6,926 nt of DNA from JAULUH01 sp032111745 (lineage in GTDB: Bacteria > Chloroflexota > Anaerolineae > JAAEKA01). The notes beneath the pieces were generated by a model. It ran no database searches. It saw only the letters and a program-made list of their open reading frames with translations, and was not told the origin of the DNA. This document shows, piece by piece, positions 6,221-6,926 of this stretch. The stretch is from assembly GCA_032111745.1 (NCBI GenBank), contig JAULUH010000182.1, positions 1 to 6,926 on the forward strand, in the 5' to 3' direction. A program made the translations under genes and the position numbers. Within the stretch, counting starts at the first letter, position 1; every line of letters starts with the position of its first letter.

Positions 6221-6249
6221 TTGATTATGCGCGCAATGTCTGATATCAT
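6221..6249 (+). promoter_or_regulatory. Promoter of repeat unit 3
   Basis: TTGATT (6221-6226), a 17-base spacer and TATCAT (6244-6249), with a TGA extended -10. It is the closest of the three to consensus. The block GGAGGAAAGGGAG (6201-6213) upstream of the -35 is also conserved in unit 1, and nearly so in unit 2. It may be a regulator site or simply part of the shared repeat. Confidence 0.7.
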
Positions 6250-6334
6250 AGAGCATGGGTCAACTATCCGGGCTCAATCTGTGACGCCGGGATCGTGGCC
6301 GGTGGGACCCAATCCACGTAGGGAAGGTTCGACC

Positions 6335-6550
6335 ATGGCAGGCAATGCCATACCCCAGCAGGATATGCAGGATATCGAGAATGTTCGGTTCCAGCTGTTC
6401 AGCGCCGGTCGCCCCATGCTCAGGCCCCAAGCGGAGACGCGAATGCGGGAAGACGTAGAGACAGAAATTATATGTATTCGCGATGCCTATCCCTGGCGGA
6501 AGCCGGCTCCCTCGCGCGCGGCCAGGGCCACGACAAACCAGGGCAAGTGA
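6335..6550 (+). CDS. Small ORF of unit 3, 71 residues, unknown function
   Basis: ATG 6335 follows GGAAGG (6322-6327) at seven bases. The product begins MAGNAIPQQDMQD and contains FSAGRPMLRPQAETRMREDV and then ETEIICIRD. It is gap-free against the unit 2 ORF and identical over GRPML, PQ.ETRMREDVETE and PAPS. Eight codons differ only synonymously, but more differ in amino acid, especially after residue 44. This looks like relaxed or diversifying change around a conserved core, or a frame kept open mainly by RNA constraint. The frame is open back to ATG 6221 or 6227, inside the promoter. I do not recognise the family. TGA 6548-6550 again coincides with the start of arm B. Confidence 0.5.
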   Translation: MAGNAIPQQDMQDIENVRFQLFSAGRPMLRPQAETRMREDVETEIICIRDAYPWRKPAPSRAARATTNQGK

Positions 6551-6593
6551 ATACAAAAGTTCTCTGTCTCTACGTATCTGCGCATTCGCGTCT
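6435..6593 (+). ncRNA. Long stem-loop in unit 3 (45-bp imperfect inverted repeat, 69-base loop)
   Basis: Arm A (6435-6479) and arm B (6549-6593) match as inverted copies at 36 of 45 positions, plus one G-U pair. Perfect runs include AGACGCGAATGCG at the base and ACGTAGAGACAGA in the middle. The loop (6480-6548) is 69 bases, exactly as in unit 2. Three stem positions changed in both arms together relative to unit 2 (listed in the findings). This supports selection for pairing, or arm-to-arm copying. Confidence 0.65.
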
Positions 6594-6597
6594 TCTC

Positions 6598-6620
6598 CTC
6601 AGGGCCGCGGGTTTCCTGAG
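6598..6620 (+). terminator. Hairpin after the unit 3 stem-loop, possible weak terminator
   Basis: CTCAGG (6598-6603) and CCTGAG (6615-6620) form a perfect 6-bp stem with an 11-base loop. It is followed by ATTTCGTGCTTC, which is only mildly T-rich. It could end the unit 3 transcript. It starts five bases after the end of arm B. Confidence 0.35.
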
Positions 6621-6699
6621 ATTTCGTGCTTCAGCCGGCCGTCGGGCAGGTTAGTAGCATAAGGGGGAAGGCTCTCGCCCAGGACCTGGCGCGCTTGAG

Positions 6700-6722
6700 G
6701 GCCGCACCAGGAAGGTGCCGCC
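6700..6722. terminator. Hairpin between the array and the convergent gene
   Basis: GCACC (6704-6708) and GGTGC (6714-6718) pair across AGGAA. An outer GGC/GCC (6700-6702, 6720-6722) extends the stem beyond one C-C mismatch. It lies two bases beyond the metalloprotease stop, where a bidirectional terminator would be expected, but there is no T-run on either strand. Confidence 0.35.
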
Positions 6723-6724
6723 AG

Positions 6725-6926
6725 CTAGCCGGTCAGGCCCTCGGGAACGCCGCCGGGAAACACCTGGGCGATCGCCTGCTGGATGCGCTCGAGGCGTTGG
6801 CTCGGATTGGGGTGCGTGCTGAAGAACTCGGGCGGCTGCGCCTGGCCCTCCCCGGCCTGTTCCAGCACCTCCATCACTCGTATCAGCGCCCGTGGATCGT
6901 AGCCGGCCTCGGCCAGAAAGCGCACG
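6725..6926 (-). CDS. C-terminus of an M48-type metalloprotease, partial
   Basis: On the minus strand, about 66 codons run from the window edge to TAG at 6725-6727. The protein reads RFLAEAGYDPRALIRVMEVL near its start, then EFFSTHPNPSQRLERIQQAI. The AGYDPRA segment followed by STHPxPxxRxxR is the characteristic C-terminal part of M48 peptidases (HtpX/YggG/BepA relatives). Those are zinc proteases usually found in the envelope, acting in protein quality control. The HExxH zinc site and any signal or membrane segment would lie outside the window. The GTG at 6923-6925 is an internal valine, not a start. The gene converges on the repeat array and seems unrelated to it. Confidence 0.82.
   Translation of the reverse strand, partial: VRFLAEAGYDPRALIRVMEVLEQAGEGQAQPPEFFSTHPNPSQRLERIQQAIAQVFPGGVPEGLTG

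Larger units (their letters stand above)
6172..6700 (+). repeat. Repeat unit 3
   Basis: This is the most intact-looking unit: upstream block, promoter, leader, 71-codon ORF, long inverted repeat (B arm to 6593), short hairpin, then a TAGTA box and a CGCCCAGG-AC-CTGGCG hairpin near 6677-6692. The last part matches unit 2 with small deletions. It abuts the convergent metalloprotease gene. Confidence 0.75.

Noticed and set aside
5095..6700. CRISPR array or retron
   Set aside because: The units are hundreds of bases long, with no short regular repeat-spacer pattern. No cas gene or reverse transcriptase is in the window, so the long inverted repeat alone does not support a retron.
1..6926. tRNA or rRNA genes
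   Set aside because: I saw no cloverleaf with a GGTTCGAATCC-type arm and no ribosomal RNA signature. The GGTTCGAC before the small ORFs is part of the translation start region and lacks the matching stems.

Overview
The window looks like an accessory, defence-type region of a GC-rich bacterium. Three things suggest this: a type II restriction-modification pair, a very large CHAT / NB-ARC / TPR signalling protein, and a tandem array of small repeated units. The large gene is about 70% GC in the stretches I counted. Its CHAT-STAND-TPR layout, with 40-residue repeats, is common in Chloroflexota, Cyanobacteria and Actinobacteria. I lean weakly to Chloroflexota, but no gene here fixes the taxonomy.

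Bases 1-965 hold the end of an adenine-type DNA methyltransferase (its C-terminal RAMA-like domain). It overlaps by 8 bases a 276-residue PD-(D/E)XK restriction endonuclease. Both are visibly less GC-rich (about 53-58% in sampled lines) than the next gene, which fits a transferred R-M cassette. A short spacer with a perfect 9-bp dyad (1025-1048) separates them from the large gene.

Bases 1145-4738 encode a 1197-residue protein with an N-terminal CHAT (caspase-like) domain, an NB-ARC STAND ATPase and eight 40-residue TPRs. The CHAT histidine is present, but the position of the catalytic cysteine is glycine and the whole CHAT domain has no cysteine. The protease therefore looks dead or repurposed.

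Bases 4740-5120 appear to be a patchwork of gene scraps on both strands. From about 5095 to 6700 the window carries three related units in the same direction. Each has a well-formed sigma70-type promoter (-35, 17-base spacer, extended -10), a leader of about 80-100 bases, and a conserved Shine-Dalgarno/ATG starting a small ORF. Units 2 and 3 have equal-length 71-codon ORFs. Both end at the start of the second arm of a 45-50-bp imperfect inverted repeat with a 69-base loop, and three stem positions show compensatory changes between the units. Unit 1 is truncated next to a short direct repeat that resembles an insertion-sequence end. This array is the part of the window I cannot assign to a known family.

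The window ends with the C-terminus of an M48-type metalloprotease on the minus strand, converging on the array.
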